Under the pieces are notes generated by a model. It did no database searches. It was given only the letters and a program-made list of their open reading frames with translations, and had not been told where the DNA came from. From Brachyhypopomus gauderio (Eukaryota; Chordata; Actinopteri; Gymnotiformes; Hypopomidae), in assembly GCF_052324685.1 (NCBI RefSeq), contig NC_135223.1, forward strand, positions 22,695,369 to 22,759,368: DNA of 64,000 nucleotides, in the 5' to 3' direction. The first letter of the stretch is position 1. Each line of letters starts with the position of its first letter. The translations under genes and the position numbers were made by a program. Positions 13,702-26,114 of this stretch are shown here, in pieces.

Positions 13702-15410
13702 TGACGTGTCTATAGGCTACATTCAGCTAATAGCCTACAGTAAAACCATCCAACTGAGATACATTATGTTCATCTGGATAATCTTCTGATAGTCGATCTT
13801 CTGATAACATTAACATAATTGGTTAGCATTTCTTGTACATTTGCCTATTTACCGTGATTTTATACTTTGGTTTGGATAGGCTTCGATTAACCCACTAACA
13901 AATGTTTAAAAGTAATGCGTTCATGCGTTCTCTATTTTAGATTAAGCTATCTCTTATCTTATCTATTCAGTGGATATTTTTAAACACCTTGGTGTTTGGC
14001 AATTGTAATTATCCAAACAAGTAAAAACACAAATGTTTAGAAAATATGCCTGAGTAGCGCGTTGCTTATGCAGTTGCAATCTTTAATTGAGTGGTCAACG
14101 CAGACTAGAACTTCCACGCTGCAAAGTATCATCACGGTCACACAGATATTCCTTCTCTCACGAACTGGTCTATCCGTGATGGAGTTTCGTTTATCTTAAA
14201 AATGACGCCTACAAATTATAGAATAAAAAATAAAACTGTTACAAATAAATTTATTCCCATTATGTTCTTTGTGTTAAAGGAATGGCGACGCAAAATCACA
14301 TCATTTTTAACAAGGTTAAAATGTTTAAAAACTTGCACTTCTACAATCATGCTCAATATTTGGGAATTTGACTTTGAACTTTCTGTTTTATAAAATAAAA
14401 AGCTACCGAACACGCCCACAAGAGGGCGGGATCATATACCTTTGACAGCTGTGACCAGACATCAGTTCGGGCCCCGACCTCCATGAAAATATTCCAGACA
14501 CGGAGGAAGCTCAGATTTGCGAATGTATAGCCTATATTACATTTTGCCACATTATCGTTCATTTTTAATTTATTCAGCTACAGTAGTACTGGGTGTGTTA
14601 AATTAAGACCATATCAGCTTTTAAAAGCTACTTATATTCGTTCATCTTCTGCTGAATAATGTGCCTCTCCTCCCTAGCTCCGTAATTCTTGCGAAACTAA
14701 TCCAATAACCTAGTTCACCGTTATTGCCAAATTTAAGCTAAGGCTATGTTCATAACCGTGTTCATGAATATATTTACAAATAAGCTGTGCATATGGAGAA
14801 ACAATATGTCATCATGAAATAATGTGTCCAGTGGCATATATAAGTAATAGAACCTTTAATTATTTTTGATCTTATGATTTATTTAATACGAAAAGTTTCA
14901 ATTGCATTTCGAATTTATAGTGACTAGACAACTATTACAGTATTTTGCACAGCAAAATAAAAACTTGCATAACGTGAATTAGTCACAGTAAATGACAAGT
15001 CAATTTCACACGATTGGTTAATCTTTTGACTGAATTATTAAAAGTTTACACTGACGTGATAGGACTGTAATATGTTAAGGTACGCAGACGTGAGACGAGA
15101 ACACGCAGTGGGGGCTGGTCATGTTCACGCTCCTGCCTTATTGCAGTGGTCCCCACTTGTGATTGGTCACTCTGTGAGTGAGGGGCCACTCACTGTGGAA
15201 TGTGTTGTTTACCGGGGAGCAGAGAGTAATTGGGAATCACGTGGACTTGACCGAAACAGAGATGGGGGGTCGTAGATGCGAAATATCAGTATAGAGTGAC
15301 AACAGTGGAATCACCTGGACGAAATCCCAAAACGAGGTTTACGCAGCGACCCCACATCTGGTATTCTGAGCCTGAAAAGGAGCAACCTCTGGCACGAGCG
15401 CGGAAAAGCC

Positions 15411-18400
15411 ATGGCAGAAGGTATGTGCGGCAGTTATGAATTATTTCATATAGGTAGCCTATATCAAGGTGTTCATTCACAGACAGGGTCGATGGGGGTT
15501 GCGTTTTCTTGCACCGTGTCAGGTTTAAGGGTTTCTTCTTCCCGTCTTTCGCTCCGAATCAGCCACTTTTTACTGCTGGGGCGAGTAGATCGCCAAGTGT
15601 CCTTTTGTGTTCTTCACCTCCTTGGTCGAGATCAGGGGTTGCGCGAGCGTGTTAAAAGGTCAAGACAAAAGCTTACAAGCAGCGCAGGGTTTTATACCAC
15701 TGAAGATGGGTTCCAATTCCCACCAGGATTTTCAAGGTGAAGTAGTGAAACAAAATGCATGTCGTACACCAACCTATAAGTAATCGTATCAATTGCTTTT
15801 TTGGTCTGAATAAGGTACCAGGGCCCAAAACCGATACTTTAAACTTTATGGTTATACGAGACAGTGTTTGGTCATCAGCCCGGTGTACAAAGCGTAAAAT
15901 TTGTGATATCGAAAATTGTGATAAAGAAATTCATTATTTCCCTGAATGTCAAGCTCAAATAAGTTACCAGGTTTGTAGGTCACAAACGTCTGACTTGTGG
16001 TCACTAGAAATCTCAACTTGATTTCGCGTTAAAGAAACATGCTTACTGGTTTGTGCAGACTCTAGTTCGTCCTCAGCATTTAGTCATATCAGATTGCAAT
16101 GGGAAAAGATTGAAGGCCTTTTCATAATGTTACTAAACTTGGAAAAAAAAACATACATAGAAATGTAAACATTGGGCTGTTATAATCTTAACTTAGGTGA
16201 CTTGTATTAAACATATTGCATATCATTGTGTAAATCTACAGTAGCTATGACATCCTACATTTTCAGGGAGAAGTGTATGATAGCAGTATGATGCTCAGTG
16301 TTATGCTGGCATCACTCATAGGCTTCTCCAGTTACCTCAGGTTCTAGCCCTCTCGGACCTTAGCAAACCTCTAATCAACCTGAAATGGATCTGTACCCTA
16401 TGCTCTAGTCTTCTTACTGACTCCTGCCTGTATTACAGGAGCCTGTGCAAAAACGGAAGAGGAAGAGGGACAGAACACTGAGGAAGATTCGCAGTCGTAC
16501 CATGGGGTTGGTGTATGCAAGTGGTTTAACGTACGCATGGGTTTTGGCTTCTTGTCCATGAGCACACGGGAGGGCAAGTGTCTAGAAGCTCCCGTCGATG
16601 TGTTTGTACATCAGGTATGTTCTGCTCTAAAACACCACTCATGTCTCAGCCCCGGTCCTCAGATCTGGGCTTCAGATTTTCTGATCTATTCTGAAAAAGA
16701 TTCCTTTTGTGACATGGATTTTAATAATGGATCTTAACATTTATTTGGGGACCCATATAAAACAGAAAGCGTGGACAGTACTGGAAACTGGCAAAGCTTT
16801 TGTAATTGCTCTGAGGGTCAAAATGATCAGGAAACAATGTAATTTACGAGACACAATGAAGCTTAGCACCCAGGTTGACCAGGGAGGGTACAGGAATGTT
16901 AATGTAGATGGGTGGCTACCTTTGCTCTACTGTTTCCCTTGTGGGGGTTAACTTACACTGTCTTCAACCCTGAGAAAATACAAAGGCTTGGTTTTGCATT
17001 TATTCTGCCTTTTCATCTAGTACTCCTCAGTCTGGGTTCCTGCTGTAAAGTCATTGAGGACTATCTGTGGACTTTGAGCCCATCCCCCTGCTCCTGAAGC
17101 CACTATGCTAATAGCTAATAAACACACTAGAAGACTGTGTGCTTTGGTTTTTCCCAAACCCTCAAGGCACCCTCTTTGAAGCTATTTATTTCTCTGGGAG
17201 CCAAATTTCACTGATTACACCATTCATTCAGATATTTTCTATATTTATTTATTTTTTCTCAAAATATTTTGATCAAATCTATTTTTGTACTGTATATGCT
17301 CTGGAAATGTAAAAAAAAAATCAAGTGAGATATTCTGATGGTAAATCTTATGAATTTAGTAGATAAATAGTGGTGTGTTTGAGATGTAAAAAATAGGCTA
17401 ATATTTTATGATTATTTTTTGTCATTTAACAAATAATTTTTATACTATTTTACTGTTTTATTTGTATTAATGTTGTATTATTGCATAAACCTTAGTAAAG
17501 GTAAAATATTATTAATAATGAATAATTATTGATAACATTATCAGTATTGTTATTTAAATATTGATGTACAATGCTGAACATTTTCTTTCCAAAACTTTGA
17601 AGCTGTGGTATTGAATAATTATTTTGAAAATGAGTATTTAAAAAAGTGAATTTCAGAGGTGCAGTGCAAAGTGATGAGCCATGGTGAGAAATAGATGCCC
17701 ACATAAATTTATGTGCTGCCTAAAAAACTGGCAAAATAACCACGTATAATATTTGCATAATTAATTACCTTCCATGGTTCGGGCTGCAAAGCCAATATTT
17801 GGTCATGGTGGCAGAAGCGTGGTACACATGATGGAGTGGACCTCCACCCTAAATTAGAAGGCACATGTCAGTAACCATTAACTGTTGGGTTCCCCTGGCC
17901 TTCACGCGAGCAGACCAAAGCAGCCGCATCCTGATAAAGTGATCTCGTCAGCCGTGACTGACCCCCGCTTTATCTGAGCAGCCATACCAGCCATTGTCCT
18001 CTAAGCCTCTCATCTTCTGATGTCTTCCTCTACCTCTCCTCCTGTTCCTCAGTCTGTCGGGGCACACAAGCTACACCGACCAGACACTCTGCAGCATCTT
18101 ATAACCTCACATGTATTTGGACAGGCAAGCTTTCCTCATATTCTCTGTTACTTCAGAACATTTTATCAACTCAAAACATATTTTCTCAAAGTTGTTTGTG
18201 GCTTTTACCTTGCAGCCATACAGACCGTACAGACATTCGTATTATTACAGACTAGGAAAAAGAAAAAAAACAATTATACATTCAGTATTTGGATTGGTAT
18301 GATCTGTGTGGTTAGTCAGTATGGTTATTAAAGAACTGTAAAGAGTAGCAATAGATCTGAAAATCAACATTTGTGAGAATTGCAGACCTATTTAGAAGCG

Positions 18401-21400
18401 TGCAAATTCTTGGTGATCAAGGGCAGAAGCCATTGTGTTGTTGTCTGCACTAATTATTAACATTATTATTATTTATAAATATGACCAAATCCCCCAGAGT
18501 TATCCTGTGGTAGCATATTTTTCTGAATGGTGCTTTGAACCATTTTTAATGAATTGGACTTTTAGATTTTGTCCTAGAGAATTTCCAGTGTGAAACACAG
18601 AGTGAAAATGGTAACATTTTGTAGTTTGATTGTCTGACCCAGTGAAATTAGGCAACCATATTTTGATGGTTTTATTCAGATATTTTATGAAACTCAGCTG
18701 AAGCACCCTGATGTTTTATCTGTGCTTTATCTTCTTCTAATACTACTACTATTATTTGTACCACTACTATTACTTCTGCTAGTACTACTTCTTTAGAACA
18801 TAGAGAAGTGTTGTTACTCATGGAGTGAGTCACAGCAAGAGGGGGAAGTAGATTTTAGGGTTGGGGGTTGGGGTCACATATGTTGGAGAAAAGGGTTAAC
18901 GGTCACTGTGACTGACACACAATGGACACACTTGAAAGGGGCACATTGCATCAAATGCCCAAATACAGTTGGAAAAAGCAACAAAAACCAAATATCTTTC
19001 TTGAAGTGGCTTAACATTCACTAAAACAAAACTGTTATTTACTGTGTTAGGCATTCTCACTCTTCCCATGAAGACTATATGTTGATATGAACCTGTCGGA
19101 TTCAGGTTCATCTAGGTTCATAGGTCCATCTACATTCATCTAGATTTGTGTAATTGAATTTCTGTTTTGACTTGGAACTGAATTATGCTCTATTATTAAT
19201 CTTATGCTATATTAGAAATCTTATTAATTTGACACAGGTAACCAGTTTGAAACTAATATAGATAATTGCCCGTTCTAACCCATATACCATCAAAAATGTT
19301 TGTACTCTGTGAAAACCCTTAATGAGTGCCTTGATGGGCCATTTATACAGTAACTTGATTGAGACAATGAAAACATAATAATAATTGAGTACTTAACATT
19401 TAGAAAATAAGGCTTTATATCTGAATATGAGACTGTATGTTAATGAAGGGAGTTCTTTCCTTATTCAAAGTATTGACTTAACACATGGAAACTATAAACC
19501 ATTTCACTATCCCCAGCAACCCAGAGTGAACATTGTCATTGCGTTAAAATTGCCACTCTTAGCACTGATCTGGGACCTCAAAGATATACCGTATACTGAT
19601 GTTCTCCAATAATACTATATTTATCAAAGCATATTATATTTATCATTGCATTTATTTTCTTAGATAAAGAGATCTAATTTACACATACTTAAACATCTTC
19701 TTTCCTTTTTCTTCCATACATTTACATATTATTCTTTATTCTGTTTTTTGTTTGTATCAGAATTTTGATATCTTAGCTACGTTGTTACCTGAAGCCCATG
19801 ATGACACTTACTATGAAGAAAGGGTAGCCATTGTCTTAGTGCCATGTTATTCATGTAATATGCCAACGAGATAAAGGTTTAATTTCCCACTGTTCTTGCA
19901 AAAAAAAAAAAAAGATGGTTTGTAGAAGATGGAGAGATAGTTTGTAGTTAAAACCCAATTAAATCTTATGGGGCATGATTCCTCCTCTACTTCAGCAACC
20001 CTGCAGGCTTTCATACTGAACAACCATTTAAGGAATGTCTGTGGACCCCCAGCCTGGGCTTGGTGTCCAAGCTAGTGGTCAGTGTTTCAGTGAGACAGGA
20101 ATTAAGGGATGGGTGTGTGGTTTTGGGGGAGGGTGTATGCTTGAGATAGAGGAAGAGAAAGAGAGAAAAAAAGACTGACTGTGTGCTGTGTGGAATGTTG
20201 TACCTGAGGCTGTGGGAGAGGAGGAACTTGGGTTTAAGTATAGTCTACCCCATCTACCCTACCCCATCTACTCTACCCTATCTACCCCACCCCATCTATC
20301 CTACCCCATCTACTCTACCCCATCTACCCTACCCAGGGGTGCAATTACTTACTTTCTGAGGTGTATGCAAACATACTATCAGCGCACCCCGAACGAAAGT
20401 TCGCGAACGTAAGATGGACACAAATTCAGTATTATATCTCATCGATTTGGTGCCCCCTCTAGTGCAGCGCCCCTATGCGTCGCATACGCTGCATGCCCCC
20501 TTTTTGCGCCACTGACCCTACCCCATCTACCCCACCCCATCTACCCTACCCCATCTACTCTACCCCATCTACACTAACCCATCTACTCTACCCCATCTAC
20601 ACTACCCCATCTACCCTACCCCATCTACACTACCCCATCTACTCTATCCCATCTACCCCACCCCATCTACACTACACCATCTACCCTACCCCATCTACAC
20701 TACCCCATCTACTCTACACCATCTACCCCACCCCATCTACTCTACCCCATCTACACTACCCCATCTACTCTACCCCATCTACCCTACCCCATCTACACTA
20801 CCCCATCTACTCTACCCCATCTACTCTACCCCATGTACCCTACCCCATGTACCCTACCCAATCTACCCTACCCCATCTACCCTACCCCATCTACACTACC
20901 CCATCTACCCCACCCCATCTACTCTACCCCATGTACCCTACCCAATCTACCCTACCCCATCTACCCTGTGTTTCTCAGGATTCTCTCATTTGGAGACTTC
21001 AAAATGTTCTAAGAGGTATCAATAACAGTGCACTATTAAAGTGATGGTACATTCAAGAAAGGAGGCTAGATTATTCCTTTAAGTTGTAGAGAAGCCACAG
21101 CATGTGCTTTATTATTTTAAGGTTCAGCCGAGGACCAAAATAAAATCTCTCAGTGTTGTAGTGTTGTATGTTCTCGAAGCCATTGAAACTTAGACTAGGT
21201 CTTAGACTAAAATGTACAGTCTAAGTGAATGAATGTTGATGAATATTGTTTCTTTCCTCAGAGTAAACTGCACATGGAGGGGTTTCGGAGTCTGAAGGAG
21301 GGCGAGGCTGTGGAGTTCATCTTCAAGAAGTCCTCCAAGGGTCTGGAGTGTGTGTGGGTGACGGGGCCTGGAGGGGCCCACTGTGTGGGCAGTGAGAGGA

Positions 21401-23909
21401 GACCCAAAGGGAAAAGCACCCAGAAGCGTCGCTCCAAAGGTGACAGGTGAGCAGCTGTTTCTTGGTGACCAGAGGATTTTGTCATAGCAACAGAGCTCTG
21501 CAGCTCGGTCAATGTTTTAATTATTAGTTTTCTCCGCTACTTATTCTCTGTTGTTATCCTGAGGAATTATTTCTTCAATCTCGGAATGTAAAACCTTATT
21601 TACTACACTATAAATGGAGATCGCAGCCTCTCGCTATAATTTCACGAGTAATGTGTTTTGACCCCATCCCCCCATATCCTCTGTGTTTTTACATACCCCT
21701 TCTCCACCTCTGCTCATACTTAGGGTCACACACACTGGCTTGACATGTGACCTGGATCAATAACTGTTTAAAATTGCTGTCCACCAGTGCATTTATACTC
21801 AATAGATAGGCCCCAGTATCCATCCCCCATCTTTGTGCCAGTGTGGTAGAGATTATGTCAGAAGAACTGCTTTGTATCACACAACACAGATCATTATTAT
21901 ATGCAAATAGTTCAGACATCTCCTAGTATCTCGTGTTATATCTACGGGTGTGGCCATATTTTGGTTAACTGTACCGATAGATTTTAGAGGCAAATTGGAT
22001 GTGAGCTTTGAAGTTTATGTTACCAAGTTTGAATGGCAACAGTGTCACAGTCATCCATGGTGGACTCCGGGAGAGCAGTGCTGACTGTTCTTTTATTGGG
22101 GCTGGATAGTTTAGTTCCTCTCCCCGTGTATAAAAGATGCATTTAACAGCCTACATGTGTCACACTGGCAGCGTTGCCCTTACCCTCACCCTCCCACGAT
22201 GGTTGCTTAGACACCACTTTGAAAAATGACTAGCGCTGGGCAGGAAATTAGGTAAAAACCAAAAAAAACAAAAAAAGGTTTATCGGGTTTCCTCCTGGTT
22301 AGTCAGTTTTGGTTAGGGTGAAGGACAAAGTGCTGACAGAGCCTGAATGGGGATCGTTACAACCTCAAAGAGTCCCAGGAGGCCTGTGTTCGATATGACT
22401 GCCTGATCGCACTGGCCCTTTAAGAGGTGCCGCAGCTGTCCAACATGATTAATCATCCTCCACAATAGCAAATGCCCCGTTTTACCTAACTGCCCTGGTA
22501 GGGCAAAAACTGATCATAGGTGGGGCAGAACTCCTACAGTTTCAGCAGTTTAGAAATAAGCTCTACAGAGACGGCTAGAAGGGTTTGTCCATTGAGGACT
22601 CTGCCAAGTGAGTTTACAAAATGACAAACAAATGCTTGGTGGCAAAACAAATATAGGAAATGGAGGCTTTTGCAAATATTGGCACAATACAGAGAGTCTT
22701 CACAGCCTTTCTTCTCAAACTCTTCTCAGTCTCTGTGTCTCTCTTCATCTCGTTCTCTGTGTCATGGGCTACTGTTCAGGTTTAAGGATGTAGAAGGGAA
22801 AAAATACTGCGGCTCATGTAATTGATAACAGATGTAGGTGCCGGAGAGGGGTCAGGGGTCAGTGTTGCCATGGAAACTGCATACATTTAGGGTTTAGGGG
22901 CTCAGTGTTGAAGGAGCAAAAGGTTATAGTTCATAGGTCAACACTACAGCTTTTCCTGACAAAGGGCTCCATAACCTTTCTGCACACGCTTTCTGTGATC
23001 GATCCACAGCCCAAGCTGCCACGATGGTGAATGCATGTGGACACTAGCCCATTTCAGCATCTATAACGCCCCAGCAGAATGATCGTCCTCCCTCAGTGTC
23101 CCCACGCCGTGTCATTTGCATACACATCAATACAGCAGTGACAGGCTCTGCACACCACCCATCTGTCATTCACACGTGGCCATGATTGAAAACAGTGTTC
23201 AACGGTTTCTCCCTGTGACACTTATGGCATGGCTACACACTGCTAAAATTCGTCAAGAGAAATAAGGATGTCATAAGATTTGGGTTTTGGTGTAACTTTC
23301 TGGGAGATGTCTAAGTGCGAGAGACAAAGGGAGAAAAAATAATTCAAGAAGGTAAATGCTAGGTCCAGGCTTTTAATATTGAAAAGTGTTGCCAGGCTTG
23401 CTATGCCAACAATAAATAAGGACAGATTTATGTGGAAATTCAATGTCATTATACAGTTTCTTGCTCTTGGCAAATGCATTTTTGATCACTCAGTTCAAAT
23501 TAAGTCGACATTATATAATTAATAATTAAGCCATATTTGTAGATTTCTATCATGCCAGTGGTGAAGCTATAGACTAGGCTTGTAGGTTACATATTGCCCT
23601 CTTGTGGACATAAGTTGATAATGCGGGACTCCTTTACCTCTGTGGTCTTTATCTTACTTACACTATGCATTGCCATCTCTGTTTCTCAGGTGCTATAACT
23701 GTGGAGGTTTGGACCACCACGCAAAGGAGTGCAAGTTGCCCCCTCAGCCAAAGAAGTGCCATTTTTGCCAGAGTGTCACGCACATGGTGGCCAGCTGCCC
23801 AATCAAAGCACAGCAGTCTTCATCAGGTTCTCAGGTAAAGTCTTCCTCTCTGAGGGGAGAGGATGAAGAGCAGAACCATCCTCCGCCCCCTCCTGAGACA
23901 ACCAATTGA
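15411..23909 (+). CDS. lin28a: Lin-28 homolog A, RNA-binding protein
   Basis: LIN28 binds pre-let-7 and blocks its maturation, and binds many mRNAs; it acts in pluripotency and developmental timing, mostly in the cytoplasm. Exons: 15411-15420 (only ten coding bases), 16439-16614, 21262-21446, 23690-23909. The total is 591 nt, 196 residues, a normal length. Start: the ATG at 15411 is the first codon of MAEG and joins in phase to the acid-rich second exon. The cold-shock domain covers about residues 26-97, with VCKWFNVRMGFGFLS (RNP1-like) and DVFVHQ (RNP2-like). Two CCHC zinc knuckles follow at residues 125-138 (CYNCGGLDHHAKEC) and 147-160 (CHFCQSVTHMVASC); both have the exact CX2CX4HX4C spacing. 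The tail is short, acidic and proline-rich. The 3' UTR carries let-7 and miR-125 seed matches. Called lin28a rather than lin28b because the protein is short with no long basic C-terminal extension. Confidence 0.96.
15421..16438. other. lin28a intron 1
   Basis: A 1-kb intron after the very short first coding exon. No repeat or gene was recognised. Reading on from exon 1 gives open frames with no family similarity. Confidence 0.6.
20240..20965. repeat. CTACCCCAT minisatellite, 15-bp unit
   Basis: Some thirty or more copies of a 15-bp unit of the form CATCTACYCTACCCC, with variants CACCCC and ACTACC. The repeat is split by a 181-bp insertion at 20334-20514. Because 15 is a multiple of three, the array reads as an open Tyr-Pro-Ile-Tyr-type frame, which is not a gene. 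Strand composition is very skewed: C-rich on plus, G-rich on minus. Confidence 0.95.
20334..20514. mobile_element. hAT-type MITE inserted in the minisatellite
   Basis: A 181-bp element beginning CAGGGGTGCAA and ending in the complement of CAGTGGCGCAA. It is bounded by ACCCTACC at 20326-20333 and 20515-20522, an 8-bp target duplication taken from the minisatellite unit. No coding sequence, so non-autonomous. Confidence 0.8.
21447..23689. other. lin28a intron 3
   Basis: A 2.2-kb intron between the cold-shock and zinc-knuckle exons. At about 22990-23190 a less AT-rich block holds a perfect POU octamer ATTTGCAT (23114-23121) and an E-box CACGTG nearby; this is a candidate enhancer only. The rest has no recognised feature. 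Confidence 0.5.
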
Positions 23910-24012
23910 GACAGCACTGCACACAGAGGAGGGCGGGAAGTAGCACACAAGCCAATCATACCACTATGATGGAGAGTTGAACACATTTATCTACCAATGC
24001 TGCTCGTGGATT

Positions 24013-24019
24013 TACCTCA
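24013..24019 (+). promoter_or_regulatory. let-7 seed match in the lin28a 3' UTR
   Basis: TACCTCA matches let-7 positions 2-7 followed by an A (7mer-A1). It lies 104 bases after the lin28a stop. let-7 repression of lin28 is established in animals; use of this site is inferred. Confidence 0.55.
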
Positions 24020-25195
24020 GGTATAAAAGAGAAAAAATGAATGTAATTTTTTTGTCTTTGGTGTAACACCCAGGAATAAAATGGCATTGTACTCAGGAAT
24101 TTTTTCAATGCAATGATTGCAAGCCAGTTCCCAAGCAGAACTGGGTCTGATTATACACTACCCGACTTCATTTGCTGACATGACCTCATGACATTCATAA
24201 TGTGAAGGTAATTCCTGTTTGTTACATCTGATTGTTCGACAACAGCAGAGGCACTCCTCTGTGAAGAATGTGTTTTTTCAAAGAATTTTAGTGTGAGGGG
24301 CTTTAGAATAAAGTTAAGGTGGAGTTTGGCAGCTGCCAGTTTTGCAATTGATAAATCTGATCACCTGGGGCCAAATGAATGTTTAGCCATGGTTCTGGTT
24401 CAGCCAGTTATCCCAATCATCCTGTGGATCGTGTTCTTCCATTTAGGGGACTGTAGTAATGTAATTGTTTTAAAAAGAGATGCAGTCTCAAACTGAGATT
24501 TATTTTGTTTAATACAGTTTCACTTCAAAATTATTGATTTCAGCTACTGCTAAACAGCGACAGTTTATCCTTCTTTGCCTTTTATTTTTTTTAGAAAGAT
24601 TTTTTAGAACGATGTGGTTTATTTTTTCTGATTATGTTCATCTATGGTGAATAAGACAGTGCCTCTGTTGCCCAGGTGACAGGCTTCTGTAGGAAGATGA
24701 GGTGTAGTATTCCTAGTGAACTTGACATCCCTTTACTCCAGTTTTACAGGAGAAGCTGGCAGACTCTCTTACACGTTTAATGTATGCTGTATATGTAGAC
24801 CTATTAGCCTTTTAAAAAATCACTAGTATTTATTTGTAGCCTTTACTGCAGCATCTCAATGGAGACCCTTATCTTTGTGTTATCTTAATTAAACACATTA
24901 TTTATGATTTGATAATAAACTACTACTTCATTCAAAATTAGTTTTTCATGATATAATCAGTATATAGGCTATGATATTTCTACTATGCACACATTTATTT
25001 CCCTGGATAGGTTATCATGGGTAATCATTATACCACTGCAATATTAAGTCTGCACTAATCATATTGGAGATACATTTTGTTTTGTTATTATCGTTTTACA
25101 TCTATTATTTTTTTACTGATTATGTTGTTCAGAGCAATTTGTAAAACCTTTATAGTCATAATCAACAGTGAGGTTTATTCTCACTAAACCAAAAT

Positions 25196-25203
25196 CTCAG
25201 GGA
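25196..25203 (+). promoter_or_regulatory. miR-125/lin-4 seed match in the lin28a 3' UTR
   Basis: CTCAGGGA is a full 8mer site for the miR-125 (lin-4) seed. It lies about 1.3 kb after the stop. Repression of lin-28 by lin-4/miR-125 is well established; whether the transcript reaches this point is not shown. Confidence 0.55.
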
Positions 25204-26046
25204 ATATTCAGTTTAACAGATACTTATTATTATACCTTTACTTAAATGTTTTCAGGGAGTAATATATGTACATGCTATACATTTAATATATATTTAAAAA
25301 TTGCAGTACCACAATAGTATTACTAATTTGTATTTTTAACAAGTATATTAATTTTCTACGATTTTGTTATTTTGTGAACTGTTTATGTTTCTCCTATTTT
25401 CTGCAAATAATAGTTATATTTGAGATTCTGATATAGAAAACAAACAACTAGGCTATTAAAATACAATGTATTTAATCAAATAATATTTATATACAACTTA
25501 TAGAGCAAATTTTATTTTACAAGCATGGTGTTTTTATTTTAGGTTTTGTTTATGTATACAAATATACAAATTCCCAGATGTAAAAGAGGAAATATGTGAA
25601 ATGTATTTGTACAAAGGTCTGAACATAATTTTGAGCACATTGTTTTCACAGATCTTTTGTCACTTACATTAAAATGAGTCATACTTGTATTTCTATTTAC
25701 CATCCATTTAAATGGGCTGCCAGCAATAACTTTGCTTTATATACCATTTATTGTTAAATTATTTTCAAATATGCCAAATCTTCAAACTTACTTCCACCTT
25801 AAACAGACATTTTTTGTTTACCTTTTTCCTCACACAACTTCCTTAATTTAAAATATTTCACATATTTTCCTGCTATTTAAACATTTCTTCAAACTAAAAT
25901 AACAACAAATAGTTTAACTAATAGGCTAGCACACAAAAATTATACAATAATAGTCACTTAGGTTAAACACGCCTGATAATTCATGTGATATACCTGATAC
26001 AACTGATACCTACTTCATGTGTTTTTCTTGCTTTTGACAGTAAAAA

Positions 26047-26114
26047 TTTTGTATAAACTTTTTTTTGTATAAACAAAAAAGTTTCATTTTGTATAAACAT
26101 TTTTTGTATAAACT
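26047..26114. repeat. Short tandem repeat TTTTTGTATAAAC
   Basis: Four imperfect copies of a 13- to 20-bp unit containing TTTTGTATAAAC within AT-rich DNA downstream of lin28a. Confidence 0.8.

Larger units (their letters stand above)
16615..21261. other. lin28a intron 2 (4.6 kb)
   Basis: The intron splits the cold-shock domain, as in other vertebrate lin28 genes. It contains a GC-richer block at about 17860-18010 that could be regulatory, an A-run near 19900, and the CTACCC-type minisatellite of 20240-20965 with a MITE inside it. No gene is supported. Confidence 0.6.

Noticed and set aside
20240-20965. Could the array be a CRISPR-like repeat/spacer array?
   Set aside because: The units are contiguous with no unique spacers, and the genome is vertebrate.
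20475-21044. 189-residue open frame rich in Tyr-Pro-Ile
   Set aside because: The 15-bp minisatellite is a multiple of three and stays open by chance; it lies inside an intron of lin28a.
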